Assembly: GCA_022606425.2 (NCBI GenBank)
Contig: JAHDVF020000246.1
Coordinates: 124,001-188,000 of the forward strand
DNA from: Lepidostoma basale
Taxonomy: Eukaryota; Arthropoda; Insecta; Trichoptera; Lepidostomatidae
DNA length: 64,000 nucleotides
Reading direction: 5' to 3'
The notes beneath the pieces were generated by a model that was not told where the DNA came from, made no database searches, and saw only the letters and a program-made list of their open reading frames with translations. This document shows positions 31,374-41,834 of this stretch, one piece after another. A program made the translations under genes and the position numbers. Position 1 is the stretch's first letter. Each line of letters opens with the position of its first letter.

Positions 31374-32100
31374 AATAATCAAATCAAATCAGTTTACATC
31401 AACAGATATTACAGAATTAATTTTAAGGCATCTATTAAGAACAGGTAAAATAATATATTGTGTATAGTATACCTACTACCAAAAACGCGAGAGAAATGGT
31501 TCAACATTAGGAAGACAGGATACTCTCCAAAATTAAGATTATTTGCCCATTGAACGTACTTCTTCTAATACGAAAGAAGTAGATCTCCGAGGAGACCGTG
31601 TTCAGCAGATTAATTGCTCTTCCCGCCGGTGTCACCAGAGGCAAGTTGTTTCTGGCGGCCGGTAGGTAAAACAATCTATGCTGTTGCTGTCGGAGATATC
31701 TATCAGAGACAAAAAACCGAACACCCTCAAGCGCGCTGAGTTTTCAAAATATCCCCTGAGTAATCTAAAGAAATGGGTTATGAGATGCCCATCTCTTCGA
31801 AGCTGCAGAGAGTTGGCCCCAAGCATTCCCAAAAGAAAAGCTGTGGGATAGAGCTACGGATAGCTACCATACTCCCTTATGTAGAGATACCTCAGAATTT
31901 TTTTCTGAACCCTCTCTAGCATAACGGAATATCTCGCCTCGTGAGGACTATCAAAGAACCACTTTCGAGTCGGCCCCGAACCAATGTGTTGTATAGGACT
32001 TTCAGCATATGAGGATCCCGGAAAATTCTGCCGGTCCGGACGACGAAACCCAACATCCTCAGTGCAATGAAGAAAATATACATTTTTCTTTTTTATAAAT
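31374..32100 (-). mobile_element. Jockey/Kiri-like non-LTR, longest copy
   Basis: Tail (AAATC)n at 31377-31392 on plus. On minus the coding region extends further upstream than in other copies: EDVGFRRPDRQNFPGSSYAE, HEARYSVMLERVQKKILRYL and MLGANSLQLRRDGHLITHFF, then RLLRGYFENSARL and the RPPE - TTCLW end. Frameshifts around 31830 and 31640. These segments flank the thumb of Jockey-type reverse transcriptases. Confidence 0.78.
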
Positions 32101-32150
32101 GAAATTAGGCGTTTCAATATGTAAACGTTCGTCTGTGTTGAAGCCGTCAT
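31854..32150 (-). pseudogene. Jockey/Kiri-like RT thumb-region remnant
   Basis: A 98-codon frame including DVGFRRPDRQNFPG, YSVMLERVQKKILRYLYIRE and YGSYP at the end. RT catalytic motifs would be upstream and are absent. Its N-terminal ~20 codons read through the adjacent direct repeat. Confidence 0.65.
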
Positions 32151-32232
32151 AAATACTTGTTGCTAATTTGAAGACTTCAAATCAAGCCAATAATATTTTA
32201 TTACTCGAAGTCTATTATTTAAAGATTTGATC
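32105..32232 (+). repeat. Direct repeat, unit 2
   Basis: Second copy of the 31237 unit, ~90 percent alike by eye. Confidence 0.55.
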
Positions 32233-32234
32233 CA

Positions 32235-32635
32235 GTGTACCCACAGCTTCTATAAGTCCATTGCAACGATCAACTTGGGCCCCATAAAACTAACGACCAC
32301 TTAACAGCCCTTAAAACATTTAATACCCGATAAATTCCTCCTTCAAGTTCCGGAAAATATCAATCGCGGCACTCTACCAATGAAGACATAAAAATACTCA
32401 AACACTTTTTATTGCTTCTTAAATTTATGAATACGTGCCTTTGCACACAGACTGCCTCAAACGAGATGGTAGTATTTATTGAAAATTTACTATGTCTTGA
32501 GTACGCGTTGCCAAAATAATATTTATGTGTATATAAAATGTATCTAAATTTACAAGTAGCAATAAAACTTTTCTGTTGTATTGTAATATTGTTAGAAAAT
32601 ATTATAATATTGTAGAATAATTGAATAATTGAGAA
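32235..32635. other. No supported feature
   Basis: AT-rich spacer. Confidence 0.4.
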
Positions 32636-32639
32636 ATAT

Positions 32640-33250
32640 ATTACTTGTATCTCAATAGAGACGAAGATATAAATTATTTGGAAACAGAATATGGTGATCG
32701 AGGCGTTAACAGGACTTATGATCTGTCATTGGTTGGGTTAAGCGATCGTTTTATGTAATACAAAATTCCCCATTCCGCCTTTCTTACGGACACCACGTCT
32801 GACAATTATTTTTGAAAGTTGTATATATGCTACCATGTTGAAAAACATTTCAAATATTTTAGTTCAATCTACACTAGCGCCATCCATTGAGATTAGATGT
32901 AAGCATTAAGCAGAAAATCCGTTTTAATTGTAAAATAATTTTCAGACGTGGTGTTCGTAAGAAGGGTGGAATGGGGAATGTTTTATTACATAAAGCGATC
33001 GCTTAACCCAACCAATGACAGGTCATAAGTCCTGTACACGCCTCGACCACCATATTCTGTTTCCAAATAATTTACATCTTCGTCTCTATTAAGACACAAG
33101 TAATTGCTAATTAATTAATTAATTCCTAATTAATTAACTTATTCCTAATTATATAATTAATTAATTAATTAATTCCTTATTAATTAATTCCTAATTAATT
33201 AATAATCACCCGTAATGGGTAAAATCCTGTATTTGGCTACAAGTATTTGT
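32640..33250. mobile_element. Foldback family E, complete inverted copy
   Basis: Left arm 32646-32895 (TTGTATCTCAATAGAGACG to ACTAGCGCCATCCATTGAG). Right arm ~32940-33105, ending GTCTCTATTAAGACACAAG. The outer TGTATACAAATACTTGTAG segment (inverted, 33240) lies beyond an AATT microsatellite that expanded inside the element. Best reference copy for the family. Confidence 0.75.
33105..33205. repeat. AATT-rich microsatellite
   Basis: Runs of TTAATTAATTAATTAATTCC and AATTCCTAATTAATTAA, period 4 with a CCT interruption every 12-30 bp. Confidence 0.85.
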
Positions 33251-33324
33251 ATACATTAAAAATAACAAAATGTTAAAAAATATTACTTTGAGAATAATCA
33301 ATAAGCGGATTAAATAAATCAAAT

Positions 33325-33590
33325 AACTAACTAATCATTGCGCCTTTTATAAGGGCCAGGCAGAATATCGGACAGCCAAACTGTTTTTCCTAAATATTCA
33401 TACATCGTGCACGCCATTGATTTTTCTGACTCCTCACGTGGCCGACATTTTATAATTGATTTATTTGATCGTGATACGTTTTTCTCAGTCTTCCTTTATT
33501 TTCAGTTCATTTTACGTCGTTAACATATACTTTTTTCATCATTATTTCTTCATTCATTCTTTCCACGTGTTAGTTTCATGTTTCTACGTG
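33325..33590 (-). mobile_element. Family A, degraded
   Basis: Minus-strand terminal region from ATTGCGCCTTTTATAAGGG to the GEERMVKK segment; several small deletions. Confidence 0.65.
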
Positions 33591-33624
33591 TTTCAAAATA
33601 AGATTATCTTGTATACAAAGATAA

Positions 33625-34105
33625 AATCAAATCAAATAAGTTTATTTTATCAATAGACATTACAAATTTGTTTTTTAAGGCATCTATTTAGAACAGTAAA
33701 AATAATATTTTGTGTATAGTATACTACTATTAGAGATGGTTAGACATTCAGAAGACAAGATACTCTCCAGAATTAAGAGTATTTGCCTTCTGAACGTACG
33801 AGTACTCCTACTTTCACTAATATGAAAGACGTGGATCTCTGACGTGACCGCGTTCAGCAGATTAATTGCTCTTCCCATCGGTGACACCAGAGGCAGGTTG
33901 GTTCTGGCGGCCGGTAGGTAAAACAATCTATGCTGTCGCTGTCAGAGATACATATCTATCAGGGACAAAAAGCCGAACACCCTCCAGTACAGCCGAGTTC
34001 TCGAAATATCCCCCGAGTAATTAAAAAAAATGGGTTATGAGATGCCCATCTCTTCGAAGCTGCAGAGAGTTGGTCCCAGCATTTCCAAAAGAACTGTCGT
34101 GATAT
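33625..34105 (-). mobile_element. Jockey/Kiri-like non-LTR 3' end
   Basis: Tail (AAATC)n at 33628-33640 on plus. The minus-strand frame at 33684-33926 reads FYLPAARTNLPLVSPMGRAI to SILSSE. The upstream CSCQCWDQLSAASKR-like block is frame-shifted. Confidence 0.78.
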
Positions 34106-34109
34106 ACAT

Positions 34110-34490
34110 TAACCCCACATTCCCATATCATTTATAATATTTATTAACAAGCGACGATTGAACAAGGATTCTTTTATATCAAAATCTAATAATATACAAA
34201 TAAACTAATTGTTAATGGTAATGACGTATTTATCCGAGTTGTGCATATATTTATTTGAGCCACAAATTATGTATTCTACCCAGTCGCAGTACCTAATTTG
34301 CACAAGCAAACGTGTTCTGGAAGACAATACCCCGGGAGAGTAGACAAATAGACATAGAACCCAGTAACAGGCATGGCAAATGATATGCGCCGACCATTGC
34401 CCATGCGTGTGGATTACTGGACTATTTAACGGGTAAAACAAACGTCAGATTGAGCGGAATTATTGATTTACAATTAACTAACTGACTAAA
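34110..34490. other. No supported feature
   Basis: An open minus frame (34205-34441) has no recognisable features. Confidence 0.35.
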
Positions 34491-34494
34491 TAAC

Positions 34495-34880
34495 TATCAT
34501 GACGTACGCTGTAGAGACGCGGGCTGACCCTGTGCGAACTAAGGGACTACTAAGAACATCGGAGATGAAGGTCCTAAGATCAATTACTGGAAAAACCCTC
34601 CGAGATCGTGTCTGCAACGTAGACATAAGAAAAAAATTGCGAAATAGAGGATATCGTTCAGTGGAGTAGATCCAGAAGAAGATACTTGAAGGACCATGGA
34701 GCCCGAATGGATGGTGACAGACTCGCATATACAGCCGCTTATGAAATCCCCTCCGGACACCGCCCACCTGGAAGACCGCCTAAGAGATGGAGGGACAGCT
34801 GGATCTCATCATCCGACGAGATATGATTTCTGTGTCACAGATCGTCAGATCTATTAAAAGAAGAAGAAGAAGAAGAATAA
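34495..34880 (+). mobile_element. RTE-C non-LTR 3' end
   Basis: Plus-strand frames give TRADPVRTKGLLRTSEMKVL, SITGKTLRDRVCNVDIRK, VQWSRSRRRYLKDHGARMD and GRPPKRWRDSWISSS, ending in (GAA)n at about 34858-34880. One frameshift after the RKK segment. Pairs with 55021 and 37622. Confidence 0.8.
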
Positions 34881-34894
34881 GAAGACTAAATAAC

Positions 34895-35185
34895 TAACCA
34901 TCACGCCGTCTGTCCGGAGGGGTAGGCAGAAAGAATAGATAGCCACACTGTTCTGTCCTGACATACTTCTATCGCTCCCTCTACATTCATACATCTTGTC
35001 ATCCACGTACGTCGATTTCTCCGGCTCCTTTTAATATTTGATTGATTTGATCGCGCCACGCTTTTCTCGGCCGTCCTTTATTTTTAGTTCCGTTCACGTC
35101 GTTTACATATACCTTTTTCACCATTCTTTCTTCACTCATTCTTTCCATATGTCCAAACTATCTTAATGACCCTTTCATCATTTGG
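34895..35185 (-). mobile_element. Family A 3' end
   Basis: Starts immediately after the RTE-C (GAA)n tail. Minus-strand coding SAYPSGQT back to SLRWFGHMER. Subtype with GTTCCGTTCACGTCG, like 41835. Confidence 0.78.
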
Positions 35186-35257
35186 ATTTACAATTAAAAT
35201 GAAAATATTTATAAAGATAATTTTACATTTATTGTTTTAAAAAAAACTTACTTACTA

Positions 35258-35700
35258 ATCATCACGCCGTCTCCCCGAAGGACTAGTCAAAAAAAGAAAT
35301 TGCCTAAGTTTTTTTTCCTGACATACTTCTCTTGCTTCCTCAAGAATCATACATCGTGCCACGCACGCGCATCGATTTCTCTGACTCCTCACGTGGCCGA
35401 CATTCAATATATGATTTATTTGATCGTATTACGTTGGCCTCGGTCTTCCTCTTTTTCTAGTTCCATTTACATCGTTAACATATAATTTTTGCAACATTCT
35501 TTCTTCATTCATTTTTTCCAATTGTCCAAACCATCTTAATAATCCGATCATTATTTTATTCATAACATCATCATTTGCATTTCAAGAGATATCATTTCTA
35601 CTGCATTTATTCTACTTTCATGCTTCTTTTGCCAGCTCCATGATTCGCTTCCATACATAAAGGTCGGTACAAGAACACAATTGTGCACTGCCATTTAAAA
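35258..35700 (-). mobile_element. Family A, longer copy
   Basis: Minus strand from FGETA back to MAVHNCVLVPTFMYGS. It covers the same region as 24840-25400, with deletions near 35580. Confidence 0.75.
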
Positions 35701-35755
35701 AAGAAAAATATATAGGAAACAAACATCATACAATAAAATTGTTTATTTCTAATCA

Positions 35756-35770
35756 TTCCCCCCCCCCCCT
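35756..35770. repeat. Poly(C) run
   Basis: Fourteen or so consecutive C residues, unusual in AT-rich DNA. It could be an assembly or sequencing artefact. Confidence 0.6.
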
Positions 35771-35881
35771 TAGTTTTATTATTATTGCTTATAAACATTG
35801 TCTATAATTTCTTCACAAAAATACAAATAATCACACTACTTAGTTTTGTTGTCTATAAAAATTAAGCATTTTTTTAATCTT

Positions 35882-35995
35882 TAAATGATGATGATGCCAA
35901 AACAGGTTGGCGAAACAGCTGTCGCTACAAACTCATAAAAATAAATTGCGATGCAACAATAACAGTTTTTCAAATACAAAAATTTGAAAGAAATA
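35882..35995 (+). mobile_element. PLE end with hammerhead-like motif
   Basis: 35888-35923: ATGATGA, T, stem GCCAA/TTGGC, GAAACAGCTGTC. C3 is replaced by A within a small (GAT)n expansion. The downstream AACTCATAAAAATAAATTG matches the 14.7-kb flank. Confidence 0.55.
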
Positions 35996-36004
35996 TTTCA
36001 TTAG

Positions 36005-36280
36005 TTTTAAGGATCAATTGTATCTGAATAGAGACGAAGACGTAATTTTTATTTTTTTTGGAACAGCAAATGGTAGTTGAGGCGTTTACAGGACTTACGA
36101 CCTGTCATTGGTTGGGTTAAGGAATCACTTTATGTGACACAACATCCCCCATTCCGCCCTTCTTACGACCACCACGTTTGACAAATTTTTGGAACTTGTA
36201 TATATGCTACTATTTTTTAAATAACTTCACATTTTGTAGGTCAATCGACACAAGCGTCATCTATTAAGATTTTTTATTAA
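36005..36280 (+). mobile_element. Foldback family E, left half
   Basis: GGATCAATTGTATCTGAATA, GGTTGGGTTAAGGAATCAC, CCCCCATTCCGCCC and a degraded AGCGTCATCTATTAAG. Solo arm. Confidence 0.65.
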
Positions 36281-36492
36281 TGCAATGGCTTACGCAATTA
36301 TCACACTGCTTTTTTGATAGTTTAAAAAACTTGACTGTAAGATTTTTTATACCTGTATATACGGTACGATTATTTGTGACTCTATTTCATGTTCATAAAA
36401 ATGTATATAAATGACTTTGCACAACGTTTTTGGATATATAAATTATAAATTTTGACTCTTGTACCTGTGAATATTATAAAGTAATTTTCGAA

Positions 36493-36699
36493 ATGCGAAA
36501 TCCCGGGATACGCTGCGGGTGCTATAATATTTCTAGCGAAGACTTAATACAGAAAAAAGCATTATGGATTTCTGGTTCATACGAGACTCGAGGGTGCGTT
36601 CAATTCCCTGACATGATTAATGTGAGCTCCAATGAAAAAATCCAAGTTCTTATAAAGCCTGCGGTGTATATGGGAGGGACTTATAATTTAGCACCTTAA
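36493..36699 (+). other. Unassigned open frame, 68 codons
   Basis: MRNPGIRCGCYNISSEDLIQ ... SGSYETRGCVQFPDMINVSS ... stop after GGTYNLAP. Composition is protein-like (balanced, with cysteines) for an AT-rich region, but there is no family, splice site or second exon I can point to. Confidence 0.2.
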
Positions 36700-36774
36700 C
36701 AAGATTTTAAGTACCTATTCACAATGCGAATCTACGTGTATTTCCCAAGTAAGTACTGTCATGAAACATCATAA

Positions 36775-37365
36775 TTATCTTGTTCTATCGGTGCCATGTC
36801 AGGTCTCCCACAACGTTGGCGATCACTGAAGCAAAGGAATCTCTGTCCTGTGCCACTTGGAACAGGATCTGAATTCTTGACATCTTTGTCCATTCTTTTA
36901 TGTTTTGCATCCAGGATAACTACTTTCTATCAACTCTCCGACGTCCCTCTACTTTATCCATTATTATCAGTTGAAGGAGGTGTTATTTTTCTCCCCTTAG
37001 CACATGACCCAAATATGAGACCTTTCTAACTTTCACACTTGACAGCAGCCCTCTATTGCCTCTGGCACTCTGTAGTACGTCTGCATGACTGACCCTATCG
37101 GTCCACGGTATACGGAGCATTCTGCGGTAAATCCACAAATCAAACGCCTCCAACCAGTTCATTACGTTCACTTTTAGAGTCAAAGTTTCGCAGCAATATA
37201 GTAGAACAGACCATATATAGCACTTAATCATTTTTTGTCAGAGTTTCAGATTAAGATTATCGTTGCAAAATAAAGTTCTTATTTTATTCGTGTAACTTCA
37301 ATTCTGCATTTTATTTCAATGTCTGGTTCAAGCGTTTTAGTGATAATGCTGCCCTGATGATAATC
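36775..37365 (-). mobile_element. RTE-B non-LTR, 3' part
   Basis: Minus strand includes MIKCYIWSVLLYCCETLTLK, WIYRRMLRIPWTDRVSHAD and VRKVSYLGHVLRGEK (36983-37231). The remaining 3' end (to 36775) is frame-shifted and the upstream segment reaches a SIITKTLEPD-like start. A subfamily distinct from 19805 (TLTLKVNVMN); 59790 and 61000 are its relatives. Confidence 0.76.
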
Positions 37366-37514
37366 ATCATTATAAAGAACCTAAACACGAGGCGTAAATT
37401 AGAAAAGTACCAATTTAGATTACTTTTATTGTTTATTAAACACTTTAAAAATTCTATATTAAATAATTAATACTGATGAAAACGTCTGCTTTCTATAAGT
37501 TTTATTGTAATGTA

Positions 37515-37615
37515 TGGGAATGACATGTTTCGACATTCTAAAGCACTATCAAATATCTATTACTATTTGATTATGCCTTTAAAAACCAAAATATGTCATT
37601 TCCATACATTATATT
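37515..37615. mobile_element. PLE-type short palindrome
   Basis: GGGAATGACATGTTTCGACA and the inverted AATATGTCATTTCCATACAT bracket ~60 bp. The same ATGACATGTTT start occurs at 51303 and 58347. The ribozyme-like core is too degraded to score. Confidence 0.45.
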
Positions 37616-37621
37616 ATATTA

Positions 37622-37955
37622 TAATTGAAGACCGAAGACCAGAACGAAGACACTCCGCACTATTCAGGGCAAAACACTGAGGGACAGAATCAGAAACATA
37701 GTAATACGTGAGACCTGCGATATCGAAGATATTGTCAGATGGGGCAGGAAAGACGCTTCTGGCGCGACCACGTAGAACGAATGAGCGACGATAAACTCCC
37801 CCAAGCAGTCGCAAACAACGTGCCAATGGGAACTCGCCAACCCGGAAGACCTGCGAAGAGATGGCGAGACAGTTGGAGTTCTGTGTCCCAGGAGACCTCG
37901 ACGCCATAAAAACAGATCCACAGATCTATTAAAAGAGGAAGAAGAAGAAGATATT
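37622..37955 (+). mobile_element. RTE-C non-LTR 3' end
   Basis: Plus-strand frames give a MKTLRTIQGKTLRDRI-like start, RETCDIEDIVRWGRK, RDHVERMSDDKLPQAVANN and GRPAKRWRDSWS, ending (GAAGAA)n at 37935-37950. A one-base change of frame near 37750. Confidence 0.78.
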
Positions 37956-37989
37956 AAAATTAAATTTCTAAAAAACGGACGATTTGTTT

Positions 37990-38380
37990 CGAATAAATAA
38001 TTTAAATTCGCATACATAGATATTAGATAAAGTAAATCCTCTGAAAATAAATTAGATTATTTTTTTAAATTATGCTATGAAACTTGACACATAACACATC
38101 TGTTTTGTACAAAAATTACTGATATTTATTTAACTTAACAAATACCTAGAGATTTAATTTCCAGGTTTCGGAGGCATATGATTTATGAATACGGCTTCGA
38201 TGTATTTAACGACGCTGCAGACTTTAATTTTAAATGCTTTATTTTAGCATTTTTTCACGCGTCATTGTTTGTATGCACTTTTCGAACTTGACAATTTGTT
38301 TTTCTATTTTAATATGCTAAATGTAATACTAAAACAATTCGTCATCGGTATTCAAAATTTGGTTATCTTTCTCTCTCTAT
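37990..38380. other. No supported feature
   Basis: AT-rich spacer; a 125-codon plus frame runs from here into the inverse of a retrotransposon tail and is not a gene. Confidence 0.4.
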
Positions 38381-38384
38381 GGTT

Positions 38385-38645
38385 TCAATCCTGGGATTGG
38401 TTTGCAGCCATTTCCTATATTCTTCTCTTCCATTCTTTCCTGTCTTGTGCGGCTCTTTTGAAATCTGCATATGATGAGAGGCGCACGTACACCAACAGGT
38501 CCTCCGGGTACTCTCGGCGTGGACGTCCCCTAGAGTTTGTCCCCTCGGTCATACCCTCCATTATGGCATGCAAGAGGCCTTCTTGTCGTATTACATGGCC
38601 AATCCATCTTGCACGCCTTTCAAGGAGTCAAAATAACGAAAATTG
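38385..38645 (-). mobile_element. Non-LTR tail (RARWIGHV type)
   Basis: Minus strand reads RARWIGHVIRQEGLLHAIME and GMTEGTNSRGRPRRE then FKRAAQDRKEWKR to WLQTNPR. This is the C-terminal region of a non-LTR RT. Its 5' ~110 bp is duplicated into the adjacent tandem array at 38765-38875. Confidence 0.7.
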
Positions 38646-38990
38646 AGTCAATCTAGTGAGAGTAGGTAGACCCATTGTCCTTGCGCCGACCCCGAAGCTA
38701 ACCGAGCAAAAGTTGCACAAAAGGTTAAGGGTCAAAGATCAAGGGTCCAGGGTCAAGGGTCAAGAGTTTGTCCCCTCGGTCATACCCTCCATTATGGCAT
38801 GCAAGAGGCCGTCTTGTCGTATTACATGGCCGATCCATCTTGCACGCCTTTCAAGGAGACAAAATAACGAAAATTGAGTCAATCTAGTGATAGTAGGTAG
38901 ACCCATTGTCCTTGCGCCGACCCCGAAGCTAACCGAGCAAAAGTTGCACAAAAGGTTAAGGGTCAAGGGTCAAAGGTCAAAGGTCAAGGG
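38530..38990. repeat. Tandem duplication of ~230 bp
   Basis: 38530-38757 and 38763-38990 are the same unit (RT-tail fragment, ACGAAAATTGAGTCAATCTA, CCGACCCCGAAGCTAACC, AAGGTTAAGGGTCAA) in the same orientation with few differences. It forms the left edge of the satellite block. Confidence 0.8.
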
Positions 38991-40065
38991 TCAAAGGTCA
39001 AGGGTCAAAGGTCAAAGTTCAAATATCACAGCATGTGTGCTTTGTTCACGTGCCGTGCACGTAGTGTGCACGTGATGTGCACGTGATGTGCACGTGATGC
39101 GCACGTGATGTGCTCGTGATGTGCACGTGTTGTGCACGTGTTGTGCACGTGTTGTACAGTGTTGTGCACGTGCTGTGTACGTGATGTGTACGCGATGTGC
39201 GCGTGCCATTCGCGCGCATATCCGTTTCAAACCTCAAAGGTCAAAGGTCATAGGTCAAAGGTCAAATATCACCATATGTGCGCTAAGTCTACGCGATGTG
39301 CACGTGATGTGCAAATTCGGGGTCAAGGGTCAAAGGTCAAAGGTCAAAAGTCAAGGGTGAAACATCACGTTATGTGCACTATTTCCACGTGCTGTGCACG
39401 TGATGTGTACGTGATGTGTACGTGATGTGTACGCGATGTGCGTGTTCACATCTCGTGCATATCCGTTTCAAAGGTCAAATGTCAAAGGTCAAGGGTCAAG
39501 GGTCAAAGGTCAAATATCACGATATGTGCGCTATGTCTACGTGATGTACACGTGATGTGCACATGTTGTGCATAGTCGGGGTAAAGGGTCAAAGGTCAAA
39601 GGTTAAATGTCAAAAGTCGAGGGTCAAGAGTCAAATATCACGTAGGATGTGCTAAAAGGCCGCGAGTAAAGGGTCAAAGGTCAAGGGTCAAAGGTCATAG
39701 GTCAAATATCGCAGTATGTGCGCTATGTCCATGTGCGCCATGTCCATGTGATGTGCACGTAAAGTGCAATTGATGTGCATGTGATGTGCACGTGATGCGC
39801 ACGTGATGTGCACGTGACCTGATCGTGACCTGCACGTTATGTGCATGTTATGTACACGGATATCTACGTGATGTCTGCGTGATGTGCGCGTGATATCTAC
39901 GTGATATCTACGTGATGTGCACGTGATATCTACGTAATGTCTACGTGATGTGCACGTGATACGCATGATATTCTTTCGTGGTGTGCATTTGAAGATCATG
40001 TGCACGTGATCAGATTCAGCATTATTTGCGCAAGGGTGTACCTGGATTGTCGTGGCATACATGGT
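38720..40065. repeat. Higher-order satellite array
   Basis: Blocks of (AAGGGTCA/AAAGGTC)n alternate with CAAATATCACNNTATGTGC and blocks of (GTGCACGTGAT)n-type units. Six block starts are seen (about 39020, 39262, 39360, 39510, 39630, 39700). From 39740 to 39975 the ACGTGAT block dominates with CTACGTGATATCTACGTGAT variants. Frames through it encode only RAHHVHITCT-like repeats. Confidence 0.85.
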
Positions 40066-40109
40066 GTGCACGTGTCTGGACGTGCTTTACTCTTACAACT
40101 GGAGGGCCT

Positions 40110-40410
40110 GACTTAGGAAATTGACTTCGGGATGCGATTATATAAATAAAACACAACAGAAGTTTATGGAAACAATTTATTAACAAAAAGAGAAAACAAG
40201 CACATGACGCGGGATTTGAACTGGAGATCAGCCGGCCAGCAGAATAAGGAATTGTGGCGTATTCTCTTGTATATAAGCAACGATGAAAAGTTTACAGGAG
40301 ATTTTTCTAGAAATAGGCTGGATATTGCGCTTTTTTACTTCGATTATCGACGACTCTTCAGGGGTACTTCAATCTTGCAAAATTCTGCCCCGAAATCAAT
40401 TTCCAGACAT
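40110..40410. repeat. Possible small inverted-terminal element
   Basis: GGAAATTGACTTCGGG at 40117 and CCCCGAAATCAATTTCC at 40389 are inverted near-matches ~270 bp apart. A 71-codon frame (40204-40419) lies between. No clear target duplication; weak. Confidence 0.3.
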
Positions 40411-40736
40411 ATTAATTAAGAGTCTTTCAAGTTCGATAAGATGTGGTTTTGATTTTGACTAGTTTTAAAATTTACGTATCACGTATTCACGTATTTGAGG
40501 CCTCTCTGTATCACGTATGTTTATTGTAAATAACAGGTACAGTTTACCAGCTTACGTAAACCTCACCATAATGTACAGCAAATATATTACCGTATGACAT
40601 AATGTTGTATACTATACAGCCATATTATTTACTGGCGGATGGCAAATGTGACATCAAGTACCTACAATCATTCATGTACCGTTGATATGCAAAACATTAA
40701 TGGTGTATGTTCGTACACAATAATTTAACGTACATA

Positions 40737-41141
40737 TCGTGGGTATACTGGCAAAAAACGTTAAGTCGAAAATTGGCAGTTTTGACTTAGTGATGCAGTA
40801 TTGTAAAGTTTACAATGCTCTACAAATTGGCAAAATACACGAAGTCGAATGAAACAGATTTTTTCTCTAGTTTTAAAAATAAATTTAACGTTAAATCGTA
40901 CAAAAGGTATTTCATACAGGCTAAAAGCTTCAAAAAACTTAATATTTTTCGAAGAGTCTTGTTGAACATTTTTGTACTGGAAAAAAACGTTAACTCTACT
41001 TATTGTCTTCGGCTGAAAAAAATTCCCTCGATTGACTTTTGACAACGACACTTATATGTTTCAAATTTAAAGAAAACTTAAATGATTGATTTCTCAAAAC
41101 AGCGATTTTAGACTTAACGTTTTTTGCCAGTATACCCACGA
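40737..41141. mobile_element. TIR element with near-perfect 31-bp ends
   Basis: A 405-bp element flanked by TA (40735-40736, 41142-41143). The left end starts TCGTGGGTATACTGGC and continues through AAAAAACGTTAAGTC; the right end is its exact complement over 31 bp. Internal CGTTAA(A/C)TC copies lie near 40889 and 40987. Overlapping frames on both strands (96 and 75 codons) match nothing known. TA duplication fits Tc1/mariner-like elements, but superfamily is not proven. Confidence 0.75.
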
Positions 41142-41144
41142 TAT

Positions 41145-41400
41145 TATGTTCTAATAAATGAGACTATTTTGATTTCTTATTCTGTTATCTATGCATGGTG
41201 AATATGACCTAAAGGTTTCTTCTTCAGCCAAATCTATATTTTATCTGATGCTTACAACCATTACAAGTGAATCCCTGCCTAAAGGACTCTTGATCTAACC
41301 TCACTCCCTATTCCCGCCAACAGTGGACCAGTCTAATGCATCCAGAGTTATACGGGTTGGCCTACTCAGGGTCTTACAAACCTGTAGTTATTTGCATCTA
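41145..41400. other. No supported feature
   Basis: A GC-richer unassigned part near 41280-41380. Confidence 0.3.
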
Positions 41401-41404
41401 GTTA

Positions 41405-41700
41405 CTTCTTCTACAAGTGCATAGTCGGGTCCCCCGACGTTTGCGATTACCGTGGTATATTCCCATGAAGTGTTACTCTCATGTGTTCCCATCGCCTCTT
41501 TCGAGGATTTTCAGTATGGTTACTTTCCCTAAGCTGGTGGGTCTCGGTTTCGTGGTGCCGAATATATGACATACACACTCTCTCTGTCTGTTATGACCTT
41601 GATGATAAGGTCAGTGTTCACTTAACACATTGCCCAGGACTCGCGGGATCACGTGGACCACTCTAAGACTCCAGCAAGATGAATTTATTGAAGTCTTGCT
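41405..41700 (-). mobile_element. Probable RTE-B-like tail, degraded
   Basis: CTTCTTCTACAAGTGCATAG and GGGTCCCCCGACGTTTGCGA parallel the CTTCAAGTGCCCTGTCGGGT start of the inverted RTE-B end at 28325. The remainder is too diverged to follow. Confidence 0.4.
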
Positions 41701-41834
41701 ATTATCATACAAGGTGGTGTTTCACGGCATGTTACAGATACATACCTTCCAGCAGGGCATATGCCACCGTTGCACTTCTCACCAGTCATTCGAGCCTTTT
41801 AGTAACTAATTTCCTGAATTGTATTTTACCTGAA

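Noticed and set aside
35756..35770. Functional poly(C) element
   Set aside because: A lone homopolymer in low-complexity DNA; artefact or slippage is the simpler reading.
38269..38877. Plus-strand open frames of 125 and 73 codons as genes
   Set aside because: They are the antisense of a retrotransposon RT tail and its tandem duplicate.
38720..40065. CRISPR-like repeat array
   Set aside because: Units are simple heptamers and undecamers without uniform spacers, in a eukaryotic context.
39012..40071. Histidine/threonine-rich open frames as proteins
   Set aside because: They are translations of the GTGCACGTGAT satellite and have no start context or conservation.
40110..40410. Confident DNA transposon
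   Set aside because: The inverted ends are short and no target duplication is visible; kept only as a low-confidence repeat.
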